Source: Phaeodactylibacter sp.
GTDB taxonomy: Bacteria > Bacteroidota > Bacteroidia > Chitinophagales > Saprospiraceae
NCBI RefSeq assembly: GCF_022763345.1
Contig: NZ_JALEGS010000062.1
Coordinates: 1-63,412, forward strand
DNA: 63,412 nucleotides
Direction of reading: 5' to 3'
In this document: one piece after another, positions 24,790 to 33,459 of the stretch
Layout of the letters: each line of letters begins with the position of its first letter
Position numbering within the stretch: position 1 is the stretch's first letter
Notes under the pieces: generated by a model
What the model saw: only the letters and a program-made list of their open reading frames with translations
Databases searched by the model: none
Told to the model about the DNA's origin: nothing
Translations under genes and position numbers: made by a program

Positions 24790-25623
24790 ATGAAAAACCT
24801 ACTCATCCCCGTTGATTTCTCCAATGCTTCCCGCAATGCGTTTCAGTATGCCATGGAACTGGCTGCCCATATTGGTGCAGAACAGGCCAAACTGGTCCAC
24901 GTATTCCTCCCGGAATCAAGCGGGGAAGCGGACTTTATCCCACCCGTAAATGCTTTAATGGAGACCCGCCATAAGCTGCTGAATGACTTCTTAGAAGACT
25001 TGATCAGCGAAAGTCCGGGCGACTTACCGGTAGAGGTGCAAACGGAACTGCTCGTAGGCTTCCCTGCCGATGAGATTGCCTCGAAGAGTGAAGATTTCGA
25101 CCTCGTAGTGATGGGTACTACCGGTGATGGGGGCGTGCTGGAGCGTGTGTTTGGCAGTGTCTCCTCCAGCGTGTCGCAAAGAGCCGAGTGCCCGGTGCTC
25201 CTCATCCCAAAAGACGTGCGCTATGCCCCGATCAAACATATGGTGTACGCCAGTCATTACGATGCCCACCATGAGACGGTAGTCAAAAAACTCATTGCTT
25301 TCAACCGGCTTTTCAATGCTCACGTCCACTTTGTGCACGTACAGCGCAAGAAGGACATCCCGTTTGAGCAAGAGCAGGGGAAATTGTTTGAAGAGCTATT
25401 CGAGCAGGGCGATCCGCCTTTTGCTTTCGAAATGGCAGAAGTCAAAGACGACTCTGTTGTTGAGGGGCTAAGCGCTTATGCTGCTGCTCACGGTGCACAG
25501 GTCATTGTCATGGCAACCCGCCACCGGGGCTTTTGGGAAAACATTCTCCACAGCAGTCAGACCAAAAAGATGGTGTTATCCGCAGAGACACCATTGCTGA
25601 TTCTCCACCTGGACATGGATTAA
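24790..25623 (+). CDS. Tandem-domain universal stress protein
   Basis: A 277-residue cytoplasmic protein made of two UspA domains (about 1-143 and 150-277). The first begins MKNLLIPVDFSNASRNAFQYA and ends VMGTTGDGGVLERVFGSVSSSVSQRAECPVLLIPKD, with the G-2x-G-9x-G-S/T nucleotide-binding pattern; the second ends MATRHRGFWENILHSSQTKKMVL. The start at 24790 matches the family N-terminus; an in-frame ATG 18 bases upstream adds only MLKPNH. Role in stress survival is known for the family; no specific signal can be read here. Confidence 0.92.
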   Translation: MKNLLIPVDFSNASRNAFQYAMELAAHIGAEQAKLVHVFLPESSGEADFIPPVNALMETRHKLLNDFLEDLISESPGDLPVEVQTELLVGFPADEIASKSEDFDLVVMGTTGDGGVLERVFGSVSSSVSQRAECPVLLIPKDVRYAPIKHMVYASHYDAHHETVVKKLIAFNRLFNAHVHFVHVQRKKDIPFEQEQGKLFEELFEQGDPPFAFEMAEVKDDSVVEGLSAYAAAHGAQVIVMATRHRGFWENILHSSQTKKMVLSAETPLLILHLDMD

Positions 25624-25628
25624 AAAAT

Positions 25629-25658
25629 AGGGGGTGCCCGGACTGGAGGCTCCCCCTT
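25629..25658 (+). terminator. Possible terminator after the universal stress gene
   Basis: AGGGGG (25629-25634) pairs with CCCCCT (25652-25657); the following sequence is only moderately T-rich (TTCATGATTTT). Confidence 0.4.
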
Positions 25659-25721
25659 CATGATTTTAACGATGCGTCAAAGCCCGCGAGACTACGCACT
25701 TTGACAGATGTGACTTTTGGC

Positions 25722-26258
25722 TTACTCCGCGTTATCGGGCTGAGGTTTGTATTCTGCCCGGAAGGACAGTTGCCCCTGCCCGCCTGAGATTTCCAGAAAG
25801 ACTTTATTCACGCTATAGGCATTTGCGGACTTCAGTAAATCGAAAAAGCGGGATTCCTGAGTCATTTTACCCTGGCAAAGCATTTTCGTGGAAGCGATCT
25901 CACCAATGTTTAGGGTACCGTCCTCCTGAAGCGTGATAGTGGAACTGAACTTATTGCAGCCACTGTGCCCGGAGATTTTACCATTAGCGATGGTAATCAT
26001 AGGGAGGTCCTCTTTTCCCATTTTAACACTTCGCCCATCGTAAACATACTCCGTCAGAAACCACTTCTTTACCTCCACCTGAGGAAAAGCAGGCTTGTAA
26101 TCCGGTGACACCAGGCTGGCGTCTTCGATAGGCGAAGCTTCTGTCTCCGCCGGAGCGGCAGGAGCCTGACCTACGTCCCCTTCTGTTCCTTCCTGAGCAG
26201 CATCACTACCACAAGCCAATAGGCTGAACGACAGCAACATCATCAAAAGCGTTCTCAT
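25722..26258 (-). CDS. META-domain (HslJ-like) lipoprotein
   Basis: A 178-residue lipoprotein: signal peptide with lipobox LLAC (Cys near 16), a Gln/Ala/Pro/Glu-rich linker (to about residue 50), then a META/DUF306 domain with the marks ISGHSGCNKFSSTI and IASTKMLCQGKM. META domains are found in HslJ (heat-induced, novobiocin resistance) and secreted proteases, with no known catalytic function. Stands alone between the stress-protein gene and the exonuclease gene. Confidence 0.85.
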   Translation of the reverse strand: MRTLLMMLLSFSLLACGSDAAQEGTEGDVGQAPAAPAETEASPIEDASLVSPDYKPAFPQVEVKKWFLTEYVYDGRSVKMGKEDLPMITIANGKISGHSGCNKFSSTITLQEDGTLNIGEIASTKMLCQGKMTQESRFFDLLKSANAYSVNKVFLEISGGQGQLSFRAEYKPQPDNAE

Positions 26259-26419
26259 TTTCTATCTTGTTTATTAGAAATTGGTTCTTTTATGCAGCAG
26301 GATGAGCGCTCCGGCCCACTTCTGTCTGTGCGGGCGAAATTACAAAATTTTAGTGCGATACTATCTTTTAGGTGTGGAGAATGGACGGATAATGCAACCC
26401 TCTGCTTACGACTGCCCCC

Positions 26420-27115
26420 CTACAGCCCTGTTCTTGGCGCTGACCGTAATGCTCCCAGCGTCTCCACACCCCGCTTTTGGAGCCGGTGCAACAGCTTGAG
26501 CAGCAATAGCGCCGTTATAAAAGCGTCTCCCGGGGCTGTATGCCGGTCACTTTGGGGAATCCGGTAGATATCACACAGGTGGTCAAGCCCAAATGCACCG
26601 GGACGGGCCATCTGAGGGTTCCGGGCCACCCTACGGGCCAGCACCCCTGTATCCAGGACGATATTCTGCAACTTCCCGCCACCTGCTGACCGAATGGCCG
26701 CGTTGAGCATCGCAACATCAAAGGCAGCGTGATGAGCAACCAGCACATCGCCCCCAACAAAGGCCAGAAAACGGCGTACGCCTTCTGACTCCGCAATACT
26801 GTGAAGTTTTTCTCCTGGTAATATACCATGTACGGCGACGGTTTTCCCATCCGGATGGTATTCCTGATGAATGTAACACTCCAGGCGGTCCTCTACACTA
26901 AGCTGCCAGTTTTTCACCCGTACGGCACCTATGGAAAGGATTTGGTCTTCTTGTACATCCAGACCCGTGGTTTCGGTATCAAAAACTACAAAGCCAATCT
27001 CTTCGATTGGGGTCTTTTTGTAATAGGGGGCAGCGGCCAGGTCTTCCAGGTAAGCCCTCCAGAAGGCAGGCGCATTCGGGTCAGGGGGCGGCTTTTTTTT
27101 GAACCATTTGAACAT
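26420..27115 (-). CDS. DEDDh 3'-5' exonuclease, DnaQ-like
   Basis: A 231-residue nuclease with all DEDDh residues visible: Asp46 and Glu48 (FDTETTG), Asp133 (HHAAFDVA), His192 and Asp197 (RHTAPGDA). Related to the epsilon proofreading subunit but with a 40-residue N-terminal extension (MFKWFKKKPPPDPNAPAFW) and without a polymerase partner nearby. It lies 35 bp downstream of the cNMP/CBS/DUF294 gene; this exonuclease-DUF294 pairing next to symporter and acs genes recurs in other bacteria, where its purpose is unclear. Confidence 0.92.
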   Translation of the reverse strand: MFKWFKKKPPPDPNAPAFWRAYLEDLAAAPYYKKTPIEEIGFVVFDTETTGLDVQEDQILSIGAVRVKNWQLSVEDRLECYIHQEYHPDGKTVAVHGILPGEKLHSIAESEGVRRFLAFVGGDVLVAHHAAFDVAMLNAAIRSAGGGKLQNIVLDTGVLARRVARNPQMARPGAFGLDHLCDIYRIPQSDRHTAPGDAFITALLLLKLLHRLQKRGVETLGALRSAPRTGL

Positions 27116-27150
27116 GCAGCACAGGGTGTATTGGTTAGGAAATAGGGCGG

Positions 27151-29085
27151 TCAGCTAAGTAGAGCCAGCCGGAACCGGGTATTTAGCAAAGATTGCAGCT
27201 CTTTAATGGGGCGAAAACAATTGCGCAGGTTAATCCGCTCCATTTTGGTCAGGTCGGAAGGGTTGAAGTAACGGCCGGAGTTTTGCTTTTTCAGCCCCTG
27301 AAGCGCCCGGTAGCGCATCAGAATTTCATAGGCATCGGCAGCCTGCTCGTAAAGTTCTCTGTTTTTGGGCTCCAGCTCTGCCAGTCGCTCAAACCGTCGA
27401 AAGGTATTGTTGATCATGCCAACCCGTGCGTGCAGGACCAATAGACGGGCGGCATCTGCCAGGGGCATCATGGCCCGGGCTTTGATGTCGAACTCATCTT
27501 TATGAGCACCGCTGCTCTCTACCACAAAGTTCCGAAAGAACGTCAGGGGCGGTGGGTTTTGCAACGCATTCTTACCCAGGTAAACGAGGAAAATCTCCTG
27601 ATCGTCAAGTGCCTCGAAGATGTGTGTTGTCAGAGCTGAGGATAAGGAACGGTCACCGTGTATGGGGCGGAAGTCGAAGAAAATCGTACAGAACATCACG
27701 GCTTTAGGCTCCGGCTTGTGAATCCATGTGGAGAACTGCTGCTTCCACTCGCTCAACGACAGGCACCAGGAAGGATTGCTCGCCATCATATCTGCCGGGC
27801 AATATTCGAAGCCCACCTCATTGAGCAGGCGGGTAACCCGGCCGGCAAAATCCAGATAATAAGCCTTGGTTTGCTCATAGGCATCCTCCGGCACGTCCTC
27901 AAAGACCAGCGCATTGTCCTGATCGGTCCGGAGTAGCTGCTCTCCCCTGCCCTCGCTGCCCAGCGCCAGCCAGCAATACTTTGCACCAGGGCGCTGCTGT
28001 CCTTCTGATGCCAGATCTGCCTCTGCCAGTTCAATGCAACGGACAATGATCTCGTCGTTGATCTCGGTCATCACCGTTGAGATGAATGCGATGGACACTT
28101 CCTGAAAAATGTATTTTTTGAGCAATTGCTCAGCACGATCACGGATATCCCGGAGGGCTTCCACAGCCTTGCAGCGCCGGATTTCCCGAATAAGAATAGC
28201 GGGGTTGTTGCCCTGCATCACCATCAAGTCATGCTCTGAGAGCACACCGACTACCCGGCTATCGGTCGTCCCGTCTTCTGTCAGGCAAATGTGGTTGATC
28301 CGGTTTTTGACCATTTCCATTTGCACATCCGCCACAGTAACGGTAGGGGGCATCGTAATGACCGGGCTCGACATGATATCAGAGATGGGCGCGGTCAGCT
28401 CCATTTTACCGGTTGCCACTTTATGCCTCAGGTCTTTGTCAGTCATAATGCCTACCGGATGGCCCGAGGGATTGACCACAATGATCGACCCTACTTCCTC
28501 CGCCGACATAATGAGCGCCGCTTCCTGAATAGTGGTCTCCGGCGGGCAGGTAACCGGAAGCTTACTCCGCTCCAGAGATTGCACCTCCATAAGCGCAAAA
28601 TTGTCTGTGGTACGGTCAGAGCGGTCCAGAAAAAGCTGAGAGGGGTTTGCCGTTTTGTACTTTTGCCCCACACCAGCTGCGTAATTGCTTGCCAGATAAA
28701 ATGCCACCTGAGGGTGAGCTTCCATCACTTCGCGGAAGCCCTCAATATTAATGGCGTAGAGCAAAGTTTCCTCAGCAGCACGGGCGGTAAGGGCATAGGT
28801 TTCTTCAGCCAGCATGGGGCGGATGCCAAAAACGTCACCCTCATCGCACTGTTCAACTAGAAACGCCTCTGACTCCGTTTCCCGGTACAATTGGACAGCG
28901 CCTTCCCGGACGATAAAAATATGCGTTCCTGGCTGATCACCCTGATGAAAAATTTCCTGCCGGGGCTGATAGTACTGTACCAGCACCCGCTGTGAGACCT
29001 TCAGCAGCAAATCATCGGGCAGTAAACTAAAGGGTGGATAGGCTTTCAAAAAATCATAGATGCGGCGCGGAATGATGTTTTCCAT
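27151..29085 (-). CDS. cNMP-binding/CBS/DUF294 nucleotidyltransferase-like protein
   Basis: A 644-residue cytoplasmic signalling protein. Domains: cyclic-nucleotide-binding (about 15-130; IFHQGDQPGTHIFIV), a CBS pair (about 175-300; EEVGSIIVVNPSGHPVGIMTDKD, VVGVLSEHDLMVM), a GlnD-like nucleotidyltransferase domain DUF294 (LGSEGRGEQLLRTDQDNAL, near 380) and its C-terminal helical domain (LVLHARVGMINNTFRRFERL). The start at 29085 (MENIIPRR) is preferred to 29136 because the extra residues look non-coding. Such proteins occur beside acetate symporter/acs clusters and probably sense adenylates; target unknown. Confidence 0.9.
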   Translation of the reverse strand: MENIIPRRIYDFLKAYPPFSLLPDDLLLKVSQRVLVQYYQPRQEIFHQGDQPGTHIFIVREGAVQLYRETESEAFLVEQCDEGDVFGIRPMLAEETYALTARAAEETLLYAINIEGFREVMEAHPQVAFYLASNYAAGVGQKYKTANPSQLFLDRSDRTTDNFALMEVQSLERSKLPVTCPPETTIQEAALIMSAEEVGSIIVVNPSGHPVGIMTDKDLRHKVATGKMELTAPISDIMSSPVITMPPTVTVADVQMEMVKNRINHICLTEDGTTDSRVVGVLSEHDLMVMQGNNPAILIREIRRCKAVEALRDIRDRAEQLLKKYIFQEVSIAFISTVMTEINDEIIVRCIELAEADLASEGQQRPGAKYCWLALGSEGRGEQLLRTDQDNALVFEDVPEDAYEQTKAYYLDFAGRVTRLLNEVGFEYCPADMMASNPSWCLSLSEWKQQFSTWIHKPEPKAVMFCTIFFDFRPIHGDRSLSSALTTHIFEALDDQEIFLVYLGKNALQNPPPLTFFRNFVVESSGAHKDEFDIKARAMMPLADAARLLVLHARVGMINNTFRRFERLAELEPKNRELYEQAADAYEILMRYRALQGLKKQNSGRYFNPSDLTKMERINLRNCFRPIKELQSLLNTRFRLALLS

Positions 29086-29157
29086 GGCATTCAGGTTTGG
29101 ACAACGGAATATCCTGCTTTTTAGCAACGGCACCAAATATTAACGCAATTAGATGTA

Positions 29158-29165
29158 TATATTTG
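29158..29165 (+). promoter_or_regulatory. -7 box in front of the ArsR gene
   Basis: TATATTTG matches TAnnTTTG exactly, 76 bases before the ArsR start, but no good -33 box is seen. It is embedded in the AT-rich near-dyad GATGTATATATTTGTTTATA, which could be an ArsR-type operator. Confidence 0.35.
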
Positions 29166-29241
29166 TTTATATCAGCCGGTAACCCTATTTTGGAGTTTTG
29201 TTTGCAAGCTTCCTGAGCCTGCCACCCAAGTATATACAGCC

Positions 29242-29532
29242 ATGAAAACTCATTTCAACGTCAATTTTTTGGAGGACTCGACCGAGACATTGCGTGCAAT
29301 TGCCCACCCTATACGCATTGCGATCATTGACTTGCTGTACAACAACGGGCAAATGACCGTAACGGATATCTACCAACACCTGAATATTGAGCAGGCCATT
29401 GCCTCCCACCATCTTCGCATCCTTAAAGGAAAGGACGTCGTGAATGCCGAGCGCGACGGCAAAAACTCCCTCTATTCCCTGACCCGGGCAGAATTCTATG
29501 AGATCATCAAGACACTGAAAAAAGTCATTTAA
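29242..29532 (+). CDS. ArsR-family winged-helix regulator
   Basis: A 96-residue DNA-binding protein with the ArsR fold: AIAHPIRIAIIDLLYNNG, recognition helix region QAIASHHLRILKGKDVV and wing ERDGKNSLYSL. No metal-binding Cys pair (ELCVCD) is present, so it is not an arsenic-type sensor. It is divergent from the DUF294 gene and precedes the porin-symporter genes, which makes regulation of the acetate uptake region plausible; this is inference. Confidence 0.88.
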   Translation: MKTHFNVNFLEDSTETLRAIAHPIRIAIIDLLYNNGQMTVTDIYQHLNIEQAIASHHLRILKGKDVVNAERDGKNSLYSLTRAEFYEIIKTLKKVI

Positions 29533-29707
29533 GCCTGTAGACAATCGGTAGTCCCCCCCTCAACTTTTCTTCCTGCCTATAGTTCAGCCACCTCCACTTG
29601 CCATAGAACCAACAAGCTGCCCTTCATTTTTCCGCATATTTTTTTGGTCAACCCCACAGCATTTGCAATAAGATTTTGAGAAATGCAGAAAAAAAGCACA
29701 AGAAAAC

Positions 29708-29738
29708 TTGCACACATATACATATCTATATACTTTAG
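29708..29738 (+). promoter_or_regulatory. Probable promoter of the porin-symporter unit
   Basis: TTG (29708-29710), 20 bases, TACTTTAG (29731-29738; one mismatch to TAnnTTTG), about 44 bases before the porin start at 29782. Confidence 0.5.
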
Positions 29739-29781
29739 CCAAAGTAAACTACGCTCATCAACAAATCAAATACCAGTTAGT

Positions 29782-31074
29782 ATGAAACTTTTTACCAAAT
29801 TCCTGACCCTTGCCTTGCTGCTGTTGGCAGTAAGTATGCAGGCACAGATTATTGAGGATGACATCGATCATTCCTACAAGCCACTTACGCTTAGGCTTGA
29901 TGAAAGTGGCAACAAATATATCCGGTTTATCGTCTGGCATCAGCACTGGACCGTTACCAATAATCTGGCAGTAGAAGATGCCAACCTGCAGCTGACCCAC
30001 CTGGCCCGCCGCTCCCGTTTTCTGGCCTTTGCGCAGGTTTCTCCCCGCTTTTTGATCCTGACCCACTTCGGGCTCAACAACCTGACACCGGGCAATATGA
30101 CCTCTTTGGGCAATAACGGGGATGCCCCACAGCTTTTCCTGCATGATGCCTGGACAGAATTCAAAGTCAGCAATGACAACTCCTTCTTCATCGGAGGCGG
30201 CCTCCACTACTGGAAAGGTCTTACCCGCCTGTCCAATCAGAGTACGCTCAACTTTATGACGCTGGACAACCCCCGCCCGTTTGTGCACTGGCACTCGCTT
30301 GGGGTTACGGACCAATTTGCGCGGCACTTAGGCCTCTATGCCAAGGGGGTTATTGGGAAGTTTGACTACCGGATCGCACTGAACAATCCGGGACGAAATG
30401 CTAATGCCGGCTTACCGCTCGGAAATGGCGTAAGCTATGGCAGCAACAGCAGCAGCGTGGCCTATACCGGTGTTTCCACTCCTGATAGGGACGGCAACCC
30501 AACCGGAAATAACATTATCGAAGGTTACTTCCGGTACAACTTCATGGATAGCGAATCCGTAAAACTGCCTTATGCCGTTGGCAGCTACCTGGGCACCAAG
30601 AAGATCTTCGCACTGGGCACTGGCTTCTTCGCCCACCCCAATGGCATGTTCAATGAAGCTACCGGCGAACACGAGAATGTGACCCACTTCGCGGTTGATG
30701 CGTTTCTGGATATGCCGATCACAGATGGGGACTGCCTCAATGCCTACGCTTCTTTCATGAGCTTCGACTATGGCGACAACTACGTGGCCCGCTGGGCAGG
30801 AACGGGAAGTGTGCTATACGGGCATGTAGGGTATAAACTCCCCAATTCAAGGTTCATGCCTTACATTGCTGCACAAACTGGCAACTACGGAGGCTTCGAT
30901 GAAAACACCTCAGCGCTGGATATTGGCCTTAACTATTTCCTCAACGGGCACAGCGCCAAGCTGACCCTGGAGTACCATACGATCAGTAATGATGTCCGCG
31001 AGGGCGGTCTTGATGCCAATGGCAATATTCAGGATGTGCGCCAAATCCGTATGCAGGCACACATTTTCTTATAG
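29782..31074 (+). CDS. Outer-membrane porin-like beta-barrel protein
   Basis: A 430-residue protein with signal peptide (LTLALLLLAVSMQAQ, cut near residue 22) and long amphipathic strands typical of large barrels (e.g. FFIGGGLHYWKGLTRLS, YGHVGYKLPNSRFMPYIAAQ), ending in the aromatic C-terminal strand QIRMQAHIFL. The start at 29782 opens the signal peptide; a longer frame to 29683 reads through the promoter. It lies 69 bp before the DUF4212/symporter pair, so it probably admits the same solute through the outer membrane. Substrate specificity is inference. Confidence 0.85.
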   Translation: MKLFTKFLTLALLLLAVSMQAQIIEDDIDHSYKPLTLRLDESGNKYIRFIVWHQHWTVTNNLAVEDANLQLTHLARRSRFLAFAQVSPRFLILTHFGLNNLTPGNMTSLGNNGDAPQLFLHDAWTEFKVSNDNSFFIGGGLHYWKGLTRLSNQSTLNFMTLDNPRPFVHWHSLGVTDQFARHLGLYAKGVIGKFDYRIALNNPGRNANAGLPLGNGVSYGSNSSSVAYTGVSTPDRDGNPTGNNIIEGYFRYNFMDSESVKLPYAVGSYLGTKKIFALGTGFFAHPNGMFNEATGEHENVTHFAVDAFLDMPITDGDCLNAYASFMSFDYGDNYVARWAGTGSVLYGHVGYKLPNSRFMPYIAAQTGNYGGFDENTSALDIGLNYFLNGHSAKLTLEYHTISNDVREGGLDANGNIQDVRQIRMQAHIFL

Positions 31075-31143
31075 ACTATTTTTTTGCCGAAACGCAACAA
31101 AACATTTAGATAACTATATTCAATCATCTTAAAACTCAGGCTT

Positions 31144-31401
31144 ATGTCCAACGACAACAAAGCTCAAAAGTACTGGAAAGAGAACCTGGTTTACCTGGGC
31201 ATTCTGCTTGCCGTATGGTTCCTTGTTTCTTATGTGTTTGGGATTTTCCTGGTAGAGCCCCTGAACACGGTCAAAATTGGCGGTGCAAAGCTCGGCTTCT
31301 GGTTCGCTCAGCAGGGCTCCATCTACGTTTTTGTCATTCTCATTTACGTTTATATCGCCTTGATGAACAAGCTCGATAAAAAGTACGGGTACGACAGCTA
31401 G
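31144..31401 (+). CDS. DUF4212 small membrane subunit of the symporter
   Basis: An 85-residue protein with two transmembrane helices (LVYLGILLAVWFLVSYVFGI and IYVFVILIYVYIALMN). The pattern, including KYWKENLVYLGILLAVWF and NTVKIGGAKLGFWFAQQGS, is that of DUF4212, the small partner always encoded just before a sodium:solute symporter of the acetate type. The symporter follows after 54 bp. Confidence 0.92.
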   Translation: MSNDNKAQKYWKENLVYLGILLAVWFLVSYVFGIFLVEPLNTVKIGGAKLGFWFAQQGSIYVFVILIYVYIALMNKLDKKYGYDS

Positions 31402-31455
31402 TGGCCAACCGCCCTGTTCTATTATCAAATTAGCTAAAAATTAAACCGAAATAAC

Positions 31456-33150
31456 ATGAGTGTTCAAACCTGGACTTTCATCATAGTGGGGCTGACCTTT
31501 GCCCTGTATATCGGCATCGCCATTTGGGCGCGGGCCGGTTCTACCTCAGAATTTTACGTAGCCGGCGGCGGTGTCCCCCCGATTGCCAACGGTATGGCAA
31601 CTGCGGCTGACTGGATGTCGGCAGCTTCTTTCATCTCCATGGCGGGCCTGATTTCCTTTATGGGTTACGATGGCGGTGTTTTCCTGATGGGCTGGACGGG
31701 CGGCTACGTCCTCCTGGCATTAACCTTAGCCCCCTACTTAAGGAAATTCGGGAAGTTTACGGTCCCGGACTTTATCGGGGACCGTTATTACTCCAACGTA
31801 GCCCGTACCGTGGCCGTTGTTTGTGCCATCATCGTGTCCTTTACGTATGTAGCCGGACAAATGCGCGGTGTAGGGCTGGTTTTTTCCCGCTTCCTTGAGG
31901 TAGATATCAATACCGGCGTATATATCGGTATGGCAATCGTTTTCTTCTACGCGGTTCTCGGTGGCATGAAGGGTATTACCTATACACAGGTAGCACAGTA
32001 TTGTGTGCTGATTTTCGCCTTTATGGTACCGGCTATCTTTATTTCCATGAACATGACCGGCAACCCAATCCCACAGCTTGGTTTCATCGGTACTATGGCT
32101 GATGGCTCCAACATGGCGCTACTCGACAAGCTGGACCAATTACACCGGGAACTGGGCTTTACAGAATACACAAGCGGTACCAAGAGCATGATCGACGTAT
32201 TCGCCATTACCTTTGCACTGATGGTTGGTACGGCTGGTCTGCCGCACGTGATCGTCCGGTTCTTTACCGTACCTGACGTAAAAGGTGCGCGTGTTTCAGC
32301 GGGTTACGCGCTGATTTTCATCGCCATTCTCTACACCACTGCACCGGCTATAGCAGCCTTTGCCCGCACCAACCTCATCGAGACCGTGAGCAATCAGCCT
32401 TACGCTGATATGCCAGAGTGGTTCAGCAAGTGGGAACAGACCGGACTGATTGCCTTTGACGACAAAAACAATGACGGTACTATTCAATACGTAGCTGATG
32501 CTGCTGCCAATGAACTGACGATTGACCGCGATATCATGGTACTGGCCAATCCGGAAATTGCCGAATTACCAGCATGGGTTATTGCCCTGGTGGCTGCCGG
32601 TGGTCTCGCGGCCGCCCTGTCTACTGCGGCGGGCTTGCTACTCGTGATCTCTACCTCTATCGCCCGTGACCTGATTAAGATGCAGATCAAGCCGGATATT
32701 TCCGAAAAGGGTGAGCTGCTCTCCGCTCGTATCGGTGCAGTATTTGCGGTGATCGTGGCCGGTTACTTTGGCATCAACCCACCCGGGTTTGTAGCTGCGG
32801 TTGTGGCCCTGGCTTTCGGGCTGGCAGCGGCATCCTTCTTCCCTGCTATCATCCTGGGTATCTTCGATAAGCGGATGAACCGGCAGGGTGCCGTATCAGG
32901 CATGATTGTCGGTATCACGCTGATGCTCTTTTACATGATCAAATTCAAGTTCGACGGCTTCGGGGGCGGCACGCCTGAGCAATGGTGGTTCGGCATCTCT
33001 CCGGAAGGCTTTGGCACAGTAGCGATGTTCGTCAACTTCATCGTTTCCTTTGCTGTGTCCCGGATGACCTCTCCGCCACCACAAGAGGTTCAGGATATCG
33101 TTGAGGATATCCGTCTCCCAAGTGGTGCAGGCGAAGCGCACGTACACTAG
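31456..33150 (+). CDS. Sodium:solute symporter, acetate/short-chain acid type
   Basis: A 564-residue SSS/SLC5 inner-membrane transporter with about 13-14 helices. Family marks: SEFYVAGGGVPPIANGMATAADWMSAASF, a conserved GYDGGVFLMGW, and VRFFTVPDVKGARVSAGYA. The pairing with DUF4212, porin and downstream acs/prpE genes points to uptake of acetate, propionate or a similar acid with sodium. An inserted soluble loop (about residues 315-360, with DDKNNDGTIQ) separates two helices. Substrate is inferred from context. Confidence 0.93.
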   Translation: MSVQTWTFIIVGLTFALYIGIAIWARAGSTSEFYVAGGGVPPIANGMATAADWMSAASFISMAGLISFMGYDGGVFLMGWTGGYVLLALTLAPYLRKFGKFTVPDFIGDRYYSNVARTVAVVCAIIVSFTYVAGQMRGVGLVFSRFLEVDINTGVYIGMAIVFFYAVLGGMKGITYTQVAQYCVLIFAFMVPAIFISMNMTGNPIPQLGFIGTMADGSNMALLDKLDQLHRELGFTEYTSGTKSMIDVFAITFALMVGTAGLPHVIVRFFTVPDVKGARVSAGYALIFIAILYTTAPAIAAFARTNLIETVSNQPYADMPEWFSKWEQTGLIAFDDKNNDGTIQYVADAAANELTIDRDIMVLANPEIAELPAWVIALVAAGGLAAALSTAAGLLLVISTSIARDLIKMQIKPDISEKGELLSARIGAVFAVIVAGYFGINPPGFVAAVVALAFGLAAASFFPAIILGIFDKRMNRQGAVSGMIVGITLMLFYMIKFKFDGFGGGTPEQWWFGISPEGFGTVAMFVNFIVSFAVSRMTSPPPQEVQDIVEDIRLPSGAGEAHVH

Positions 33151-33169
33151 AAAAAGTCAAACCATTCAA

Positions 33170-33199
33170 GGGCAGCTGTCTCCGGGTGGCTGCCCACTT
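33170..33199 (+). terminator. Terminator-like hairpin behind the symporter gene
   Basis: GGGCAGC (33170-33176) pairs with GCTGCCC (33189-33195), followed by ACTTTTC. The weak T-run suggests partial termination before the small membrane gene. Confidence 0.5.
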
Positions 33200-33222
33200 T
33201 TCATACCTGCCAAATTCTTACC

Positions 33223-33459
33223 ATGAAACTTCAACTTGGCCGCAAGGCATCAGACATTATCGCTTCCATCTACATCATCGGCACCCTTTTCCTGCGTATC
33301 CTGCTGGAGCCTCAGCTCAATGGGCACTTCATCATTTCTGTTGCGCTGGGTGCATTCGGGCTGCTTTTTCTTTGGGCTCTGGTCAAGTCCAAAATTCTTA
33401 ACCCTTCCTTCTTTGGCTTATGGCCTGGCGAAGAAGCGGAAAAGGCAAAGGCAGCTTAA
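33223..33459 (+). CDS. Small two-helix membrane protein
   Basis: A 78-residue protein with two hydrophobic segments (IIASIYIIGTLFLRILL and FIISVALGAFGLLFLWALV) and a charged C-terminus (GEEAEKAKAA). Not a family I can name. It follows the symporter gene on the same strand and its stop codon overlaps that of the convergent RND pump gene within TTAA. It may be an accessory of the transport unit, which is only a guess. Confidence 0.7.
   Translation: MKLQLGRKASDIIASIYIIGTLFLRILLEPQLNGHFIISVALGAFGLLFLWALVKSKILNPSFFGLWPGEEAEKAKAA

Noticed and set aside
29242..29532. Arsenic resistance regulator
   Set aside because: The protein lacks the paired metal-binding cysteines and no ars genes are nearby.
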